The translations under genes and the position numbers were made by a program. DNA of 64,000 nt from Pseudopyrenochaeta lycopersici. Lineage: Eukaryota > Ascomycota > Dothideomycetes > Pleosporales > Pseudopyrenochaetaceae. The notes below the pieces were generated by a model. It was not told the origin of the DNA. It did no database searches and was given only the letters and a program-made list of their open reading frames with translations. Below, one piece after another: positions 21,704 to 34,046 of the stretch; position 1 is the stretch's first letter; the number at the start of each line of letters is the position of its first letter. The stretch is taken from positions 1,550,001 to 1,614,000 of the forward strand of contig NHZP01000007.1 in assembly GCA_003313425.1 (NCBI GenBank), given 5' to 3'.

Positions 21704-22897
21704 GGTGAGGTTCGGTGCGAGAGGTGATGACGGACTCGCGGAGCTCGAAGAAGTTCCACCTACACCGGCGGAGCTCTCGAGGAACCACCGATGCAGCATT
21801 ACATAATCCATCCACATGTCCAACCCTCACTCCAGACCGAGAATTCCTTTGAAAGTGCATTTTCTGGCTTTGCTTCTGTTTCTTCTGCCATGTCTTTAGC
21901 AGCGATGGCCGGTGCCTCCTTCACGTTCCCAGCTACGAGTTCGAGACCTCGCGCATCCATATCTCCACACTATCCGCCACATTTCTCTACACATTTGGCG
22001 GCCGTGTTGAAACATAGCTCAGAGGACAAAATCAGCAACTAAGGATTTGCAGGTATATTAAATTTCTCCTCAAGGTATTTCCTCATGAGCGGGGAGATAT
22101 TGTTTTGCATCTTCACTAGCAACAAGAAATTATGCACAGCTCGCCCTTTCTAGATGAGAGCGTTCACTTGATGAGTGATAAATTAAGCCTCTTCTGATCT
22201 TTCGCGCTCGAACAGTGCGATAAATTCTCTCCGAATGATCTTTCAACCCCGGTATACAATCTTGCGAGGTAAAGGCCGGGACTTCTCTTCTTCCATGTAC
22301 CCATACCATCCTCTCTCCCGCGTTTCCTCACGATACCAAAGATGATACCGGATCTAAACCCCCTAGGCATTTGCGATTCAAATAGACGATACTGTCTTCA
22401 TTTCTAAGATATCTTAGCTTCTAAACATTAATTGTCTCTTATGATAGCTTTATTGGTGAGGATACGTCTTGTTCTAATTTCGCTTCCATGCCAGCCCTTT
22501 TCACAATTTCCACCAACGGAGTCCCGGCTCTCTTGCCCCAGTATCTTTACATTGAGTGTTACACTTGAAGCGTCGACTCCTTAAGAGATGCTCAAGAGGT
22601 TGCCGTCGAGATACTCCTTGGCCTACCCTTCCATAGTGACAGACGACGTGTCCAAAAACCCGAGAAATTGATTCCACGACAAGCTTCCCCTACCTCATCT
22701 TTCCCTCAGCCGATCGTCCACACAACGTACTCAATCAATACACCAGATACTTGCCTTAAATATTGCTGTGTTCAGATACAGGCCCAAATTTCCCAAGAAG
22801 GTGACGATCATGTCCGTCCCGCGGGGCTGATTGTGGATGGATACCATGCGTCTCTACCCCACAGTGCTTCTGGCTGCCCATTCAAACATCGCCAATA
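21704..22897. promoter_or_regulatory. Divergent region between SLP2 (-) and the HET gene (+)
   Basis: About 1.2 kb of AT-leaning sequence without a supported gene. It carries the SLP2 leader on one side and the upstream region of the HET gene on the other. No element can be named with confidence. Confidence 0.4.
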
Positions 22898-25066
22898 ATG
22901 TCCTATGAAAACCCCCAGCATCTGGAAAGAGAAAAACATGCACACAGTTGTTGTCATTGTCGTAAAATAACTGTTAAGCAGCCCGCTCATTCTGGACGCT
23001 ATGGTTTTCGTTGCCGCTTTCCATACACAGTACGAGAGGCATATCAAGCTGCCCAAGAAGGCTGCTCAATATACAAACTTCTTATTCGCGGGTATCTGTT
23101 TGCTATTGCCCCTGGAGAGGTCAACATGTTGACACGGGCTATATTAGGCAAACCGGATGTTCGATTACCGCGCGCTGGTGTTTATGGAGCACAGGATAGG
23201 ATTATCTACCTTGCGGAGAGTCTGAGCAAGTTCCCATTCCAAATTCGGGTAGATAACAAAGGACAAGCGGTGTTTTTGTGTCTGGCTTGGGGAAGCCACT
23301 GGTTCCAAGTCAATGCATGGCTAGGTACGATCCACTAATCATGCAGCTGTAAGACTTCAACTAAAGCATGAGCAGGTGACCCTTTGGCTTCGTTATTCCC
23401 TATTCGACCTATCAACAGAGAGATTGCTTCGCCAGAGGCCTTCAAGTTAGCGCGGGGATGGTTGACCGAGTGTGCCAATCGCGGATCTGGGTCGCACTTG
23501 CTCTGCCCCAATACCAAGGACATCACGTTTTCACCACGGCGCTTGCTTGAGTTGCATGAATTCAACGAAACGTACAAAGTTCGACTTCGGGAAACAAATG
23601 ATTACGAGCGACTACCATATGCTTGTCTCAGCTACTGTTGGGGAGGAGACCAGCCTGTGAAAACAACAAAGGCGACTTTGGCTGAGCGACGGAAGGGCAT
23701 TGACTTCTCAAGCTTGCCTAGAACACTCCAAGATGCTATTACTGTCACTAGTAAACTCCAACTGAGTTATCTATGGATTGATTGCTTATGCATGATTCAG
23801 GATGACAAGAACGAAATGTCAGCAGAGCTACCGAAGATGCCAGAGGTATATAAGAACGCCTACGTGACTATTTCTGCGTCAAGCGCTAGTACATGTCACG
23901 AAGGCTTCCTTCAGCAAAGGCAATCATCGCTCAACGCAGATTGCGAAGATGTAATTTTAAAATATGAGACATCAAATGGGATCACATCCAATATATACCT
24001 GTTCGAAGACCAATCGGGAACTATGGCGGATCCAATCAGTAAAAGAGCATGGACACTGCAAGAACGCAGGATCTCCCCACGCTTTCTAGATTTTTCAAGT
24101 CAACAGCTGCGGTGGAAATGCAGTAGCCGAAGTTATTTTGACGGAGGACTGAAGGCTGAATTTCTGGATGCACAAACTGGAACCATCGCTGACCAAGGAG
24201 CCTGTGTTGGCAAGCAATCCGATGGCGTCAAAACGGCGATATTTAGGACATGGGCAGAGATTGTCGATGATTACACACAAAGGCTTTTAAGCTTTCCTAC
24301 AGATAAGCTCACTGCACTGGCCGCCATGGCAAGCGAAGTGAGTGCTGACCTTGACACTGCCTACCTAGCAGGACTATGGAACGAGCACCTTCCAGCACAA
24401 CTTCTCTGGCGCTTGTGGGCTGAGCCATCCAAACGTCCGGAGAATTATCGTGCACCAAGCTGGTCATGGGCGTCTGTGGACGGATGGGTCATGGTGGAGC
24501 ACGAAACCCACGAGGAGCGTGTTGCCATAGACATCATTGAGTGCAGGACTACATTGGAGGCTGAAGGATTTGTACACGGCCCAGTCACATCGGGCTTTCT
24601 GACCCTGAAAGGTCGTCTTATTCCCGCTTTCTGGTTTCCAAACCAGGACAGTGGCCTTGCACTGCAAGGGGATCATGGCGGCGATTTGCATCCCGAGAGT
24701 TCTGTCTATGGCAACTCGGATGAATTTATAGACGATGAGGAAATGACAGATATATCAGATGGGTCCAGCGACGCAACATCACAAGAAACAAGTTCAAGCT
24801 GCATCAATGCGGCACTGCTCGAAGGAGTGGAAACGAGCGCCGACGCTGTCGAGCCAGCTTGGGCCACAAACGATGTAAACCTCGTTATTGAAGTCTATTG
24901 TTTTCAAGTGTTGGCTCAAAGTCACACAGAAGGATCTGCGGGACTGATGCTTGTACCTTCTGATTCAAGCACTGCTACATACCAAAGGGTAGGGTACTTC
25001 TTCATTGAACCTAGGAAGGGTGACTTCTTTGCTAGTGTTGAAGCTCAGGTCATTACTATAATCTGA
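22898..25066 (+). CDS. HET-domain protein (heterokaryon-incompatibility type)
   Basis: HET-domain proteins trigger or modulate programmed cell death after fusion of unlike fungal individuals, and many have unknown partners. Two exons (22898-23324, 23376-25066) encode 705 residues. The N-terminal about 60 residues carry a Cys-rich patch (HSCCHCRK) and the QEGCSIYKLL motif often seen before HET domains. The HET domain covers about 215-370: LPYACLSYCWGG, then SLPRTLQDAI, YLWIDCLCMIQDD and YKNAYVTISASSA. A later conserved block reads SKRAWTLQERRISPR, and PSWSWASVDG follows. The rest is divergent with an acidic Ser-rich stretch near 590. No NACHT, WD40 or prion-like partner domain is present, and no adjacent incompatibility partner gene is seen. 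Confidence 0.9.
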
Positions 25067-25532
25067 AGTGCGGCACCGTGCACAATTTGCAATTCGCTTG
25101 TTTAGTTAGTTGTTACTATCTTGTGAGGTGCGTATTGACAGAATCGCATTGCGCTGTTTCTGTGGAAACAGTGAGGTGACCGTCCTGGTTCAGTTCACCG
25201 TAGACTAACAGTAAGAACTTTAAAAGCGAAACTGGGCATGCTGTCGGGCCACTGCGCAAATGAGAGATCTGCGGCATGTTTGTGCCAATTAAAAAGACAC
25301 CAAAGGACATAGTTATTCAATATGAATTGAAAAAAAGCGAACGTGTGGACTAATGTTGAGGCTCAGAATAGCGTAGAATAGTCTAAGACTTTTCTTGGCA
25401 ATGAAAGTAAAGTAGCATAAATTGAGATACCCCCGTGATGGATCCTCGACCAGCACTCGGCATAAGACTGCTTCTTTGCTACAACCTCCCGTTAAGCTTA
25501 GGAACAAGGCTTGTAATTCCCTGGCTTTTCGT
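25067..25532. other. Convergent 3' spacer between the HET gene and GDE1
   Basis: AT-rich 3' flanks of the two converging genes. No further gene or repeat is recognised. Confidence 0.5.
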
Positions 25533-28500
25533 TTACACATGGCCATTTTCCTCTCCATGAAGGGCCTCGCCAGCCTCATTAATTGTAGGTACAGACGTCG
25601 ACGGTACGACAAGCGTCGCTCCATTCGTGACACCATTACCCAAGTCCTGATTGGGAGCCTGCAGACCTTGTCGGACTTTAAGAACGCTGTCTACGATGAC
25701 AGCATCAATACCTTCATTTCTTTGAAGCTAAAGGACTGTCAGTTGCGAGGTCTCATTACGGGAATGCGTTGAAATTACCATGACATTCTTAGGATCGTTG
25801 TTCAGCGTCCCATAACTCACACAAACTAAGCCACTCTCCTTCACTACTTTGACTAGCCTTGGACACATGACAAGAGGCTCAGCAGCGCTTACAACGCCCA
25901 ATAAATTCCATCGGCTAGCGAATCGGATAGCTTCTTGTAAACTGGCAGCGCGTACGTCTCCTACAGCAGAAGTCCCAGCATCGGTAAGGAATAAGACTGG
26001 AATCGACGGCTGCTTAAAGGACAGCATGAGGCAAATGTCAGGGTTAAAAGACGAGAAAATAACGTTGCGTGTGCCCATCTTGTCGTAGACCTTTTGCAAG
26101 ACTGTGTCGACAAAGGAGTTGAGTTCAACGGCGTATTGATCCATCTCCTCCTCCTCTGATTCATGGAGCATTGGGTATTTCATTTCAATATTGAAACCGG
26201 CAGTTTTGGGCACTTCGTCAAACATTCTCTCCAACGTAGTGAATGACGATTGGATAGAAGTCCCTCGACTGTTGCCCTTGAAACCCTTTTTCTTAAAATC
26301 ACGTGTGTGCTTCATCCGTTCTGTTAGTTCCAGCTGGCGGTCGGTATGGATGTTGCGCTGTGTTGAGTTGTCCACAGAGTATGATCGCAACCTCCGGGGG
26401 TTCGGGCGGTCGTCCGTACCATTGGTTCCATCGAGGGTAGGAATAGTCTCGGGAGAATTTGCGCGAGATTGTCGTGGCTTTTGCCCTTCACCAATATGAA
26501 GGAATTGATCCAGGGTAAGTGTATGTACAGGCGCGTCGATTCCTGTTTCGCTGACAAGGAAATCATGATATATGACTGGTACTAGATCCTTGGTTAATTG
26601 AACATCGAATTCGACGTATTCTGCTCCCAGGTTGGCAGCAGATATAAAAGACTGAATTGTGTTTTCTCCAAGCTGTAATGACGTGCGAGATGCCGTGTTC
26701 TTTCCAAGGCCGCGATGTCCAATAACCATGGTGGACGCCACCCTCTTCCAATAGGTATGCTGCTCAGTAACGGACATGTTTGGATGCTGAAAAGGTGTGA
26801 TAATGAGGAAATTGAAGTTGACAGCACCAATCACATCCAGCGTTGCGGCAGCGACGATTGGAACCTTCATGTCGCCTTGCAATGAGATTCGCTTTGAACC
26901 AATGCTGGTCTTGATAGTGGAAAGAAGAGCAACACCTCGACCTACAACACGATCATTCGAACCCGCGTACGTCGGGACAATATCGAACAGCAATTTGACC
27001 TTAGTGATGTCGGTCGTCATGAAAGTAATCGGCTCGGTGGCGATGTTTTCTTGCACTGGTAGATCAATGACTGTAGGTTCCCCGTTTGCACCGGATGCTG
27101 AAACAACAACTGACAGAGCTGTATCTAACTGCGTTGCATGCGCATCAGCAAGCGGGATATCATCTAGCTTCACAGCTGGTATGTCTTTTCTAATGTCCAT
27201 CGAGCCCAAACTGACCAAAACCATCGTCTCCCTCTGCAGATAGCGATGACCGAAGGTCTTGACAGGCTCCGACAATTTCTGCACCACGCTGGCATTCTCT
27301 CGACTCAAATTCTTGGATCTGCGTTCGTCAAGCGATGATTGGGGTGGCGACCCTGCCCGGGCGATTCTGTTCTCCGTTGGCGCTACGAGTTGCGAGCTTG
27401 TGGTAGGCACAAGCTCAGCAAGTCTTGACGCGATATCCATGTGTCCGCGAAGCGCAGCATGCTCTTTGGCCGTCCAGCCAGAGTTGTCACATCGTTGAAG
27501 ATCCGCTCCGGCAGCAGACAGAATCTCAACAATAGACAGATGATTGTCGACGCAAGCAATGAATAGTGGAGTCCAGGCAAATGTGTTCTCGGGAACATCG
27601 ATGTCGATCTTATTGGTGCTGGATCCGTCCAGCAAGACATTGATGCACTCATCGTAGCCATATCGCGCGGCCACGTGTAGAGCAGTCTCACCGCCTTCAT
27701 CCTTATAATTGACATCTACGCCTGCCTCGACGAGGAGTTTAACAATGGTGACGAAATTCGACCGCGTCGCAAGAGCCAACGCAGCTCCAGACTGTGTACT
27801 AGACTTTCTAGCAGTAAGCTTCTCCTGGCTTGAGCCACGCCAATTCTCCGCCTCCAGAAGAGCTTTCGTCGTAAGAGGATGCCCTCCAACCACGCTAAGA
27901 TGGAGTGGCGCGAAACCCTCGTCATCTTGCCAATTTGATGAGTCTATGCCTTGGGAAACATCGAATTGGCCCCAGTCTTGCATATGCTTGATGACAACCT
28001 CGCAAATAATGACGAATCCATATTGAGCAGCGTAATGTAGCGGCAAGCGCCCGTAAGAGTCGCGAGATTGAAGTGCTGTGCGCTGCTTTGGAAGGAGTCG
28101 GTCCAACAAGTAGATGAGCAGCTGTACTGAGTCATCATTTGCACTCAAGAGCTTGGTAGACTCTTCTTCTGTAGTTGTGCATGGTCGAGGTTGACGATTT
28201 GGGTCAGTCGCAGGTATTATGAAGTTCCGTGCCTCAATGGAGCTTTGCAACAGAGCTCCGTCAGCTCCCAGCGTTTCACCGCTTTTGGAACGACCAATAT
28301 TGATAACTAGACGATGTATACAATTCCGCTTATTAATATCATCCTCTTCGTCGAGAGATTCGATATCCTGCAACATGCGGCTAATGCATAATTTCGCTCG
28401 ACAAGATATGGCGCGCTGGAGAAAGTTTAGGAGCGCCTGTTGGTACGAAGAGCTCGCTAAGCCATTACTCGAAGAAGCCTCATTGAGGTGCTGGCTAAGG

Positions 28501-29330
28501 TCTTCAACCTTGTCACTGCGTATGGCTGAATCCACAGCATCCAGAAATCCTGAAGGAAGATGCAGCGACCGGCCGGGCACCCTGCCTAGGGAGGCAGCAG
28601 AATGAGTGGAACCACTGTCGTCAAAAGTCTGGAGGTCGCCAAGCCCCGATAGCCACTCGTTGACCACCTTCATATCTTGGTTCAACGGAAGGTTGTGCGC
28701 AAAAGGTTTTGGATTGACTTTGGACGTTAAATAGCGTTCCTGCAGACACACTGTCTGTACCTTCTTATCAAGCTTCTTGGTGATCTTAATGAACCCCCTG
28801 CGGTTGACCTCACCATACCACTGGAGCTTCCGCATCTGACCTCGTAGCTCAAGTAGCGCGCCCATCAGGTCTTGTGCTTCATCCTTATCAATGCCGTCGG
28901 GTAATTGTGCCGCCCGTCCGTAACGGCCATGCAGAAGTCTCAGACGGCGAGCGCACTCTGCGTATTTCTTATTGTAGAAGCGATCGACGTCTTCGAGGTT
29001 ACGATCGAGAAAGAAGAAGAATTCTACAGGAACTGTGAGCGTATGTTTTTGTAAATAATTGCAATAGATATCTATAACAATAACGAGATCCTACGAGTTT
29101 GAGAAGGTCATGGGAGAGCTTTGGTCGAGTAAGTGCGGCGCGGCTAAGTGCTCTTCCCGACTGAGCGCATACAGGAGAGTTTGCTAGAGCTCACCTGCGA
29201 GATCCAGATCTGAGCCGTTCTTCACGGCATCAGCAGCAGTCTTAACAATCTTCTTCAGGTCCTTGTACTTGATGTACGACGACGCCCACTCTGGAACTTG
29301 GTTCCGCGGCAAGTTGTGTCCAAATTTCAT
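25533..29330 (-). CDS. GDE1: SPX-ankyrin-GDPD protein (glycerophosphodiesterase Gde1/Pho81 type)
   Basis: This large cytosolic protein senses inositol polyphosphate/phosphate status through SPX and hydrolyses glycerophosphocholine through GDPD. Three exons (29330-29195, 29032-25779, 25727-25533) encode 1194 residues. SPX: MKFGHNLPRNQVPEW at the start and the DRFYNKKYAECARRL helix. Ankyrin repeats run over about residues 375-580 (GRLPLHYAAQYG, GETALHVAARYG, WTAKEHAALRGH). The GDPD catalytic domain lies at about 815-1140: VIGHRGLGKN, YVEFDVQLTKD, VIYHDF, GFNIEMKY and the final DAVIVDSVL, with HRG, the E/D metal ligands and the second His all kept. An active GDPD favours Gde1 over the degenerate Pho81. 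Intron 1 is 162 nt; intron 2 splits the last barrel strand from DAVIVDS. Confidence 0.95.
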
Positions 29331-30466
29331 GTCGAGGTGTCGTTGTTGAACGCTTCTCGCCGAATAAAGATGTAGATGCTTGCGCGGCTTTTCAAGGCAG
29401 GGCTAAGATTTGCTACTCCGTTTCGCGAGAGCGTAGGCGCGAAAATCAAAAAGATTGAGCAATTGTATATTCGATAGATAAGAGTGTGAACTTCATGCGA
29501 CCAGCGCAATCAACGTGAGGAGCTCGATGCTTTCAACGTGTGCTCCAGTCGTCCATTCTCATTGGATGAGAAGAGACTCGATAAAAAGCGCGCCTGCAAC
29601 ATGGTTAAACAGATTGTCATATGAGGGAAAGCTGCAGCTGTAGGCAAGGGGAAGCACACTGGAGCGGAGCGGGCGCTTGACAGTGCTATCGGCGTTGGTG
29701 ATGGATGTGTGGGGAAATGGATGTCAAGATAGGATATATATGGTGGTTGGTGCGTCGCCAACGCTCCAATGACGACAGAGCCTCTTTGTTCTTCTAAACT
29801 GACTGCCAGCGGGATTCTCAGCTTCATATAAGAAACATCTGCGACTTTCAAGCATTGTCATGGCTCCGAGAGGCTTCGGACCGTCGCTGGATCCCTGCAG
29901 TGTCGGCATTCCTCCTTTCTCTCGTCCGGCAGATCGCGGCGGCGGTCAATGGACCATTCAACTAGCAACGAAGCATTACCCTCGAGCTTTCTTGGCGTAG
30001 AAAAGTGTCGGTCAGGTGCGAGTGGTGATACCTTTGCGCGCTCAGAGCGTTTCACAAAGCTTCATCAGCGTGACCACTTAGGACGCCACGAACGCCGCAG
30101 GGAAGCGACGCGAACCGTTGACTAAAGTCCAGCAAAGACAGATGCGCACGCGACTGCTTTCCACGCCTGGCACCCACATGTCATTTGCCTGGTGGCAGAA
30201 ACCCGTTGGAGGCGGTGGGCAGAGGCTTAAGCCTCAGCTACATCATGTTATACACACTGAATATCACGCAGCGCTTTAATGTGGGGGATTGGGCAAGCTT
30301 GACATTGGCTACCGAGCCGCATTCTGCTCCCGCAGACATCTACCCACGCTGTTCCTCTTCTTCGTTCTCGCATACTACAATGACTCCCCGCTAAACCTTG
30401 ACCCCACGGGTGAACGCGTTCGACTAATTCACATTGGCTCGCTTCTTGCATCACGACTCACAGGGC
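29331..30466. other. GDE1 upstream region and XAP5 3' flank
   Basis: 1.1 kb without a supported gene. The GDE1 promoter should lie in the first several hundred bases. Short open frames here show no family similarity. Confidence 0.4.
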
Positions 30467-31690
30467 TCAGGAAAAGAAAAATGCATTGCCCTCATTGTCC
30501 TTTCGCTGAACCTTGGACAGATCTTTATCGGGCGCGTATTCAATCCAAGCGCTTGCAGGAAATATGTGCTTGTTTCGCTCATACCACCGTCTGTCGACTA
30601 CTTTTGTGATTGTTGGATCGTCAGTATATCCCTCGAGATCTTGATCCGGCACAATCGAGTCTTTGCTTTTGTTTTTTTGCTGCGGATTGAGTGGATCATA
30701 CATGGCTGGCTCGGCTTCCGCTTCTACGTTCTTTGTAGTTGGGGTGGCTTTGGTGGGTTGTGCAGAGTAGTCGAAAAGGCGCCCTTCGAAACCACTGGCT
30801 TTGTTAAATAAGAAGTGATAAATCTCGTAATGCTGGGAGAAGAATCAATCAGCTGCTCATAGGCTTTCCTGGCTAGCACCTACATGTGGCAGGATGACTT
30901 CTCCTCTGACCAGCAACAAATCATCAACACTAACTCGAGCCCAATCTCTTCGGCTTTTGTCACCACCCATGCCCAGCTCAGCACCCACTTTCCTGGCCTT
31001 GTCAAGAAACAACCAAATCTGCTCACCCTTCTTTATTCTGCAACGGCCGCCAGGAACATTTGTGCCATCGTAGAAGACGAAGGGTATGACCACCTCAGTT
31101 GCCTTGACAGCATCGCGCATGACAAGGAAATCTTGCCGTGCGAGCTCTGCCTGTTGCGCTTCACGCTGCAAGGCGGTCTTGGTCATAACGCGGGGTTTAA
31201 GGCCGATGCTTGAGTTCGCACCGAGCTTTCGCTTCACCACTTTGCCCTCTGCTTCTGAATTGAGAGCGGGCGACTCGGCTGGGGTCCTTTCGCGTGGTGT
31301 GGGTGCTTTGGAGACACTGGAATCGGTCTCGTCATCTTCGTCCACCCCGAACGACAACTTGCCTTTACCGGCGACCTTACGCTTCTTCTTGAAGACAGGG
31401 TTTGGCGTTGATACACTTTACTTGGAAAATTAGCTTTACCTCCCAATGCAATTACGGGAAATTCCATACCCATCCAGAGGTGTACTCGCGCCGGAGCTGG
31501 CATTGGAGTCGCCTCGCTCCTTCCGATCAAGAGCTTCGGCGCGTCGCTTGCGGTAGTCGCTGAGGTTCACGAGGCCGACTGTCTGCGCTTTGAGTAAATC
31601 CTCGGCGGTCGCGGCTTGAGAAGTGAAGCGTCCGTTGGCAGCAGTCTCGCCGCGTGAGCGGTCGCTTGAGACAGGTGCAAACTTGTCCAT
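30467..31690 (-). CDS. XAP5: XAP5/FAM50 family nuclear protein
   Basis: XAP5 (FAM50A in animals) is a nuclear protein linked to spliceosomes and to chromatin and transcription fidelity. Three exons (31690-31470, 31415-30884, 30832-30467) encode 372 residues. Conserved landmarks: AEDLLKAQTVGLVNLSDYRK near the N-terminus; the basic TPNPVFKKKRKVAGKGKLSF block, which reads as a nuclear localisation signal; VVIPFVFYDGTNVPG; and the XAP5-defining C-terminus PHHYEIYHFLFNKASGFEGR and FDYSAQPTK. Splice joins restore this order exactly. The start at 31690 is the only in-frame ATG before the conserved region. It is divergent from the UBA/AT-hook gene, with 202 bp between the start codons. Confidence 0.94.
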
Positions 31691-31879
31691 CTCTGATAGA
31701 ACTAAATTTTGCACGAAACAGAGGATGTGATCTAGGACGGTGTCACTTGAAAGTTGCCAATGACGCCAGTCAACCCCGCCAAGACAATCGCGATCCCGTG
31801 ACTACGCGACGCGAGGTTCTCTGGAACAACTCTGAACACCAGAACCTCAGAGCCTTCCAGAACAGTCGTATTCTCGAGC

Positions 31880-31915
31880 ATGGAGCGCCAAAATGCGGAT
31901 TATTCAGGACTCTGA
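31880..31915 (+). other. Upstream ORF overlapping the UBA/AT-hook gene start
   Basis: An ATG at 31880 opens an 11-codon frame ending at a TGA (31913-31915). It overlaps, in another frame, the main start codon at 31893. If included in the mRNA it would lower initiation at the main ATG. Whether the transcript starts upstream of it is unknown. Confidence 0.4.
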
Positions 31916-34046
31916 CGATGAGTTTGACGAGAATCTTGAAGTTGACGCGCTTCTGCCGAAACAATCAAACGTGTCCGAAAAGTCGTTCACCAACGGCCTC
32001 TCCCAATCGGGTACAGGCTCCACTGGTACGGCTGATTTCCTATGTTGCGGACAATTCAAGAGCTAATAGATCCCAGAGTCTTTGAAAAAGGCAATTCAGA
32101 AAGCGCACCGAGTCCATTTGCAGTCTCAGCCCAGTCAGCATGTACCGCAACCATCAGTGTCCCAGCCCGAGCATCCAAACAAGAGGAGAAAGACTTCAGC
32201 GGACATAAATCAGTTTCAGTGGCCAGGCTTCGGTACCCCTGAGAAAAGGAGCCCCATTATCTATGGCAACAGATCAAAGTATAGCTTCAGTAGTCCCTTC
32301 ACTGGCTTGAAAGATGATCAACTATGCAGCAATGGAGAAGGTGACGACCATGCGCCTTCCCATCAAGCAGTCTGGGAGTCGGAGGGAACCATGCGTAATC
32401 AATACACTCTTTACGACTCTACGGTAATGTTTCCTGAACCTTCCAGTACCGTTCCGAATGCCACCCTTACCCAGCAGCGAGTAATGGAAGGAGTCATGGC
32501 TCCGACAATGCTGGGCGAAGATTTTGACATTGAAGCATCCCGTTATCGAATGTTGCCCGAACCCTCAGTACCATGGTCAGACTTAACCAAATTTTCGCCG
32601 GCCAATACTGCTGAGCAAGCGGAGCCGTCAGATCTAGGACAGTTTGCATCGGATATAGCAGCAGCTATCCTTCGATCTCCACAACACAAAGAGGAGGTGC
32701 TGATTTCTGAACGCAGTAGGCAGGTGCCTTCGGGCCGTTTGAGATGCGGCTCCCTCCAAGATGAGGTATTTGATGACGAAGTCAACTTGAAGCAAACGTC
32801 AGCGCCGTCCGCCCCACCAGGTCCTACTTCGGGTGGGGAGATTCTGATGACGCGGGAAGAGTCTGGAAGTCCGTCTCATCGACGCAAGAGCCTGACTAGT
32901 CCAGTATCAAGCTCTGAAGATGATCTCGCGGCCATTGGGATAGTCGAAGAACAATACAAGCCGCGCCCTACTCGCTCGAGGTCCCGAATAGTTGGTACTG
33001 AAGAGCCCATTGATTATTCTGTCAGGCTTGAGAAAGTTAAGAAGCTTTCCAAAATACGTAAAACATCAACCATCGCCAGTAATGCAAGGGCCACCACCCC
33101 TCAGAAGATACGGCAGATCTGTGATATGGGCTTTACACCTTCAACAACGCAAAGAGCGTTGAAACAGAATAGTGGAGACGTTGCGCAAACCGTGGACTGG
33201 CTAGTCAGTAATAACATTGACGAAGACGAACTCGCACCACATGATACACCCAAGAAGAGCACCACACGTAAGAGCATCAGCACGAACCCAACTATTGAGT
33301 ACGATGCGGGGCAAGAAATCACATGCGAGCAGAAGGAAGAACGGAGATACGCTGCCGAAATTCTTTTGCGGTCTATAGAAGCGCAAGGTGCACCCTCTCT
33401 ACCTGATGCTGCGAACAATGATGGACATCCTCCGACGAAAATTACGTCTTCCATCATGACCCAGACCATCAGCCCGAAAGTGCAGGTGGTAATACCGAAG
33501 AGATCACCAATGGCTGACAAAGCAGAAACTTTCGTCTTCGGAGAAGTCTTGAACAATGAATTGAGGCGCAGAAAAACGACTTCGGATCTACCAGAACCTG
33601 AATCTCTTCAGCAACAACGTGTTGTGTTTGAAGAAACACCCGGGAAGAAAAGAGGTCGGGGTCGTCCCAAGAAGGCGACTAATGTGCTTCCATCTACTGA
33701 AAGCATACCAGGAGTGCTGGGAGAGACTATTGCTACTATGGGACGGCATATCGAAAAGCCTCACGCAATTAAACCCGACCTTGCCCTCTCTCACAAAATA
33801 CGTACCGGCGTTCTGACTGCTCTCGAGGCTGACGGAGGGCAAACGCTTGAGCTGGAAGAATCCTCCGAAGTATCAGCCCCAAGTGCACCCCCAGAGAAAA
33901 TTATCCGCGCTGCAGCCTTACAGACCCCAGTAAGATCGACGGAAATATCGAGCCGCTCACCTATGAGCAAGGGCAAAGTACCATTCCGAGTAGGGCTGAG
34001 CAATCGGGCAAGGATCGCGCCCTTGCTACGCACGTTGAAGAAATGA
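31893..34046 (+). CDS. UBA-domain and AT-hook nuclear protein, unknown function
   Basis: I do not recognise a named orthologue. Two exons (31893-32025, 32077-34046) encode 700 residues, mostly disordered. The start is MRIIQDSDDEFDENLEVDALL, cut here at the intron side by TGST-ESLKKAIQKAHRV; this acidic N-terminus is typical of nuclear proteins. There is a KRRK basic patch near residue 70. A UBA fold lies at about 385-425 (KIRQICDMGFTP, then QTVDWLVSNN), so ubiquitin binding is likely. An AT-hook (KKRGRGRPKKA) sits at about 568, so DNA minor-groove binding is likely. Two SAPSAPP motifs flank these. The combination suggests a chromatin-linked ubiquitin reader; that is inference. Confidence 0.83.

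Noticed and set aside
25728..25778. GDE1 ending at the in-frame stop just after the catalytic barrel
   Set aside because: Reading straight through gives a non-conserved tail. Splicing out 25728-25778 restores the conserved DAVIVDSVL end of the GDPD domain, so the shorter version was discarded.
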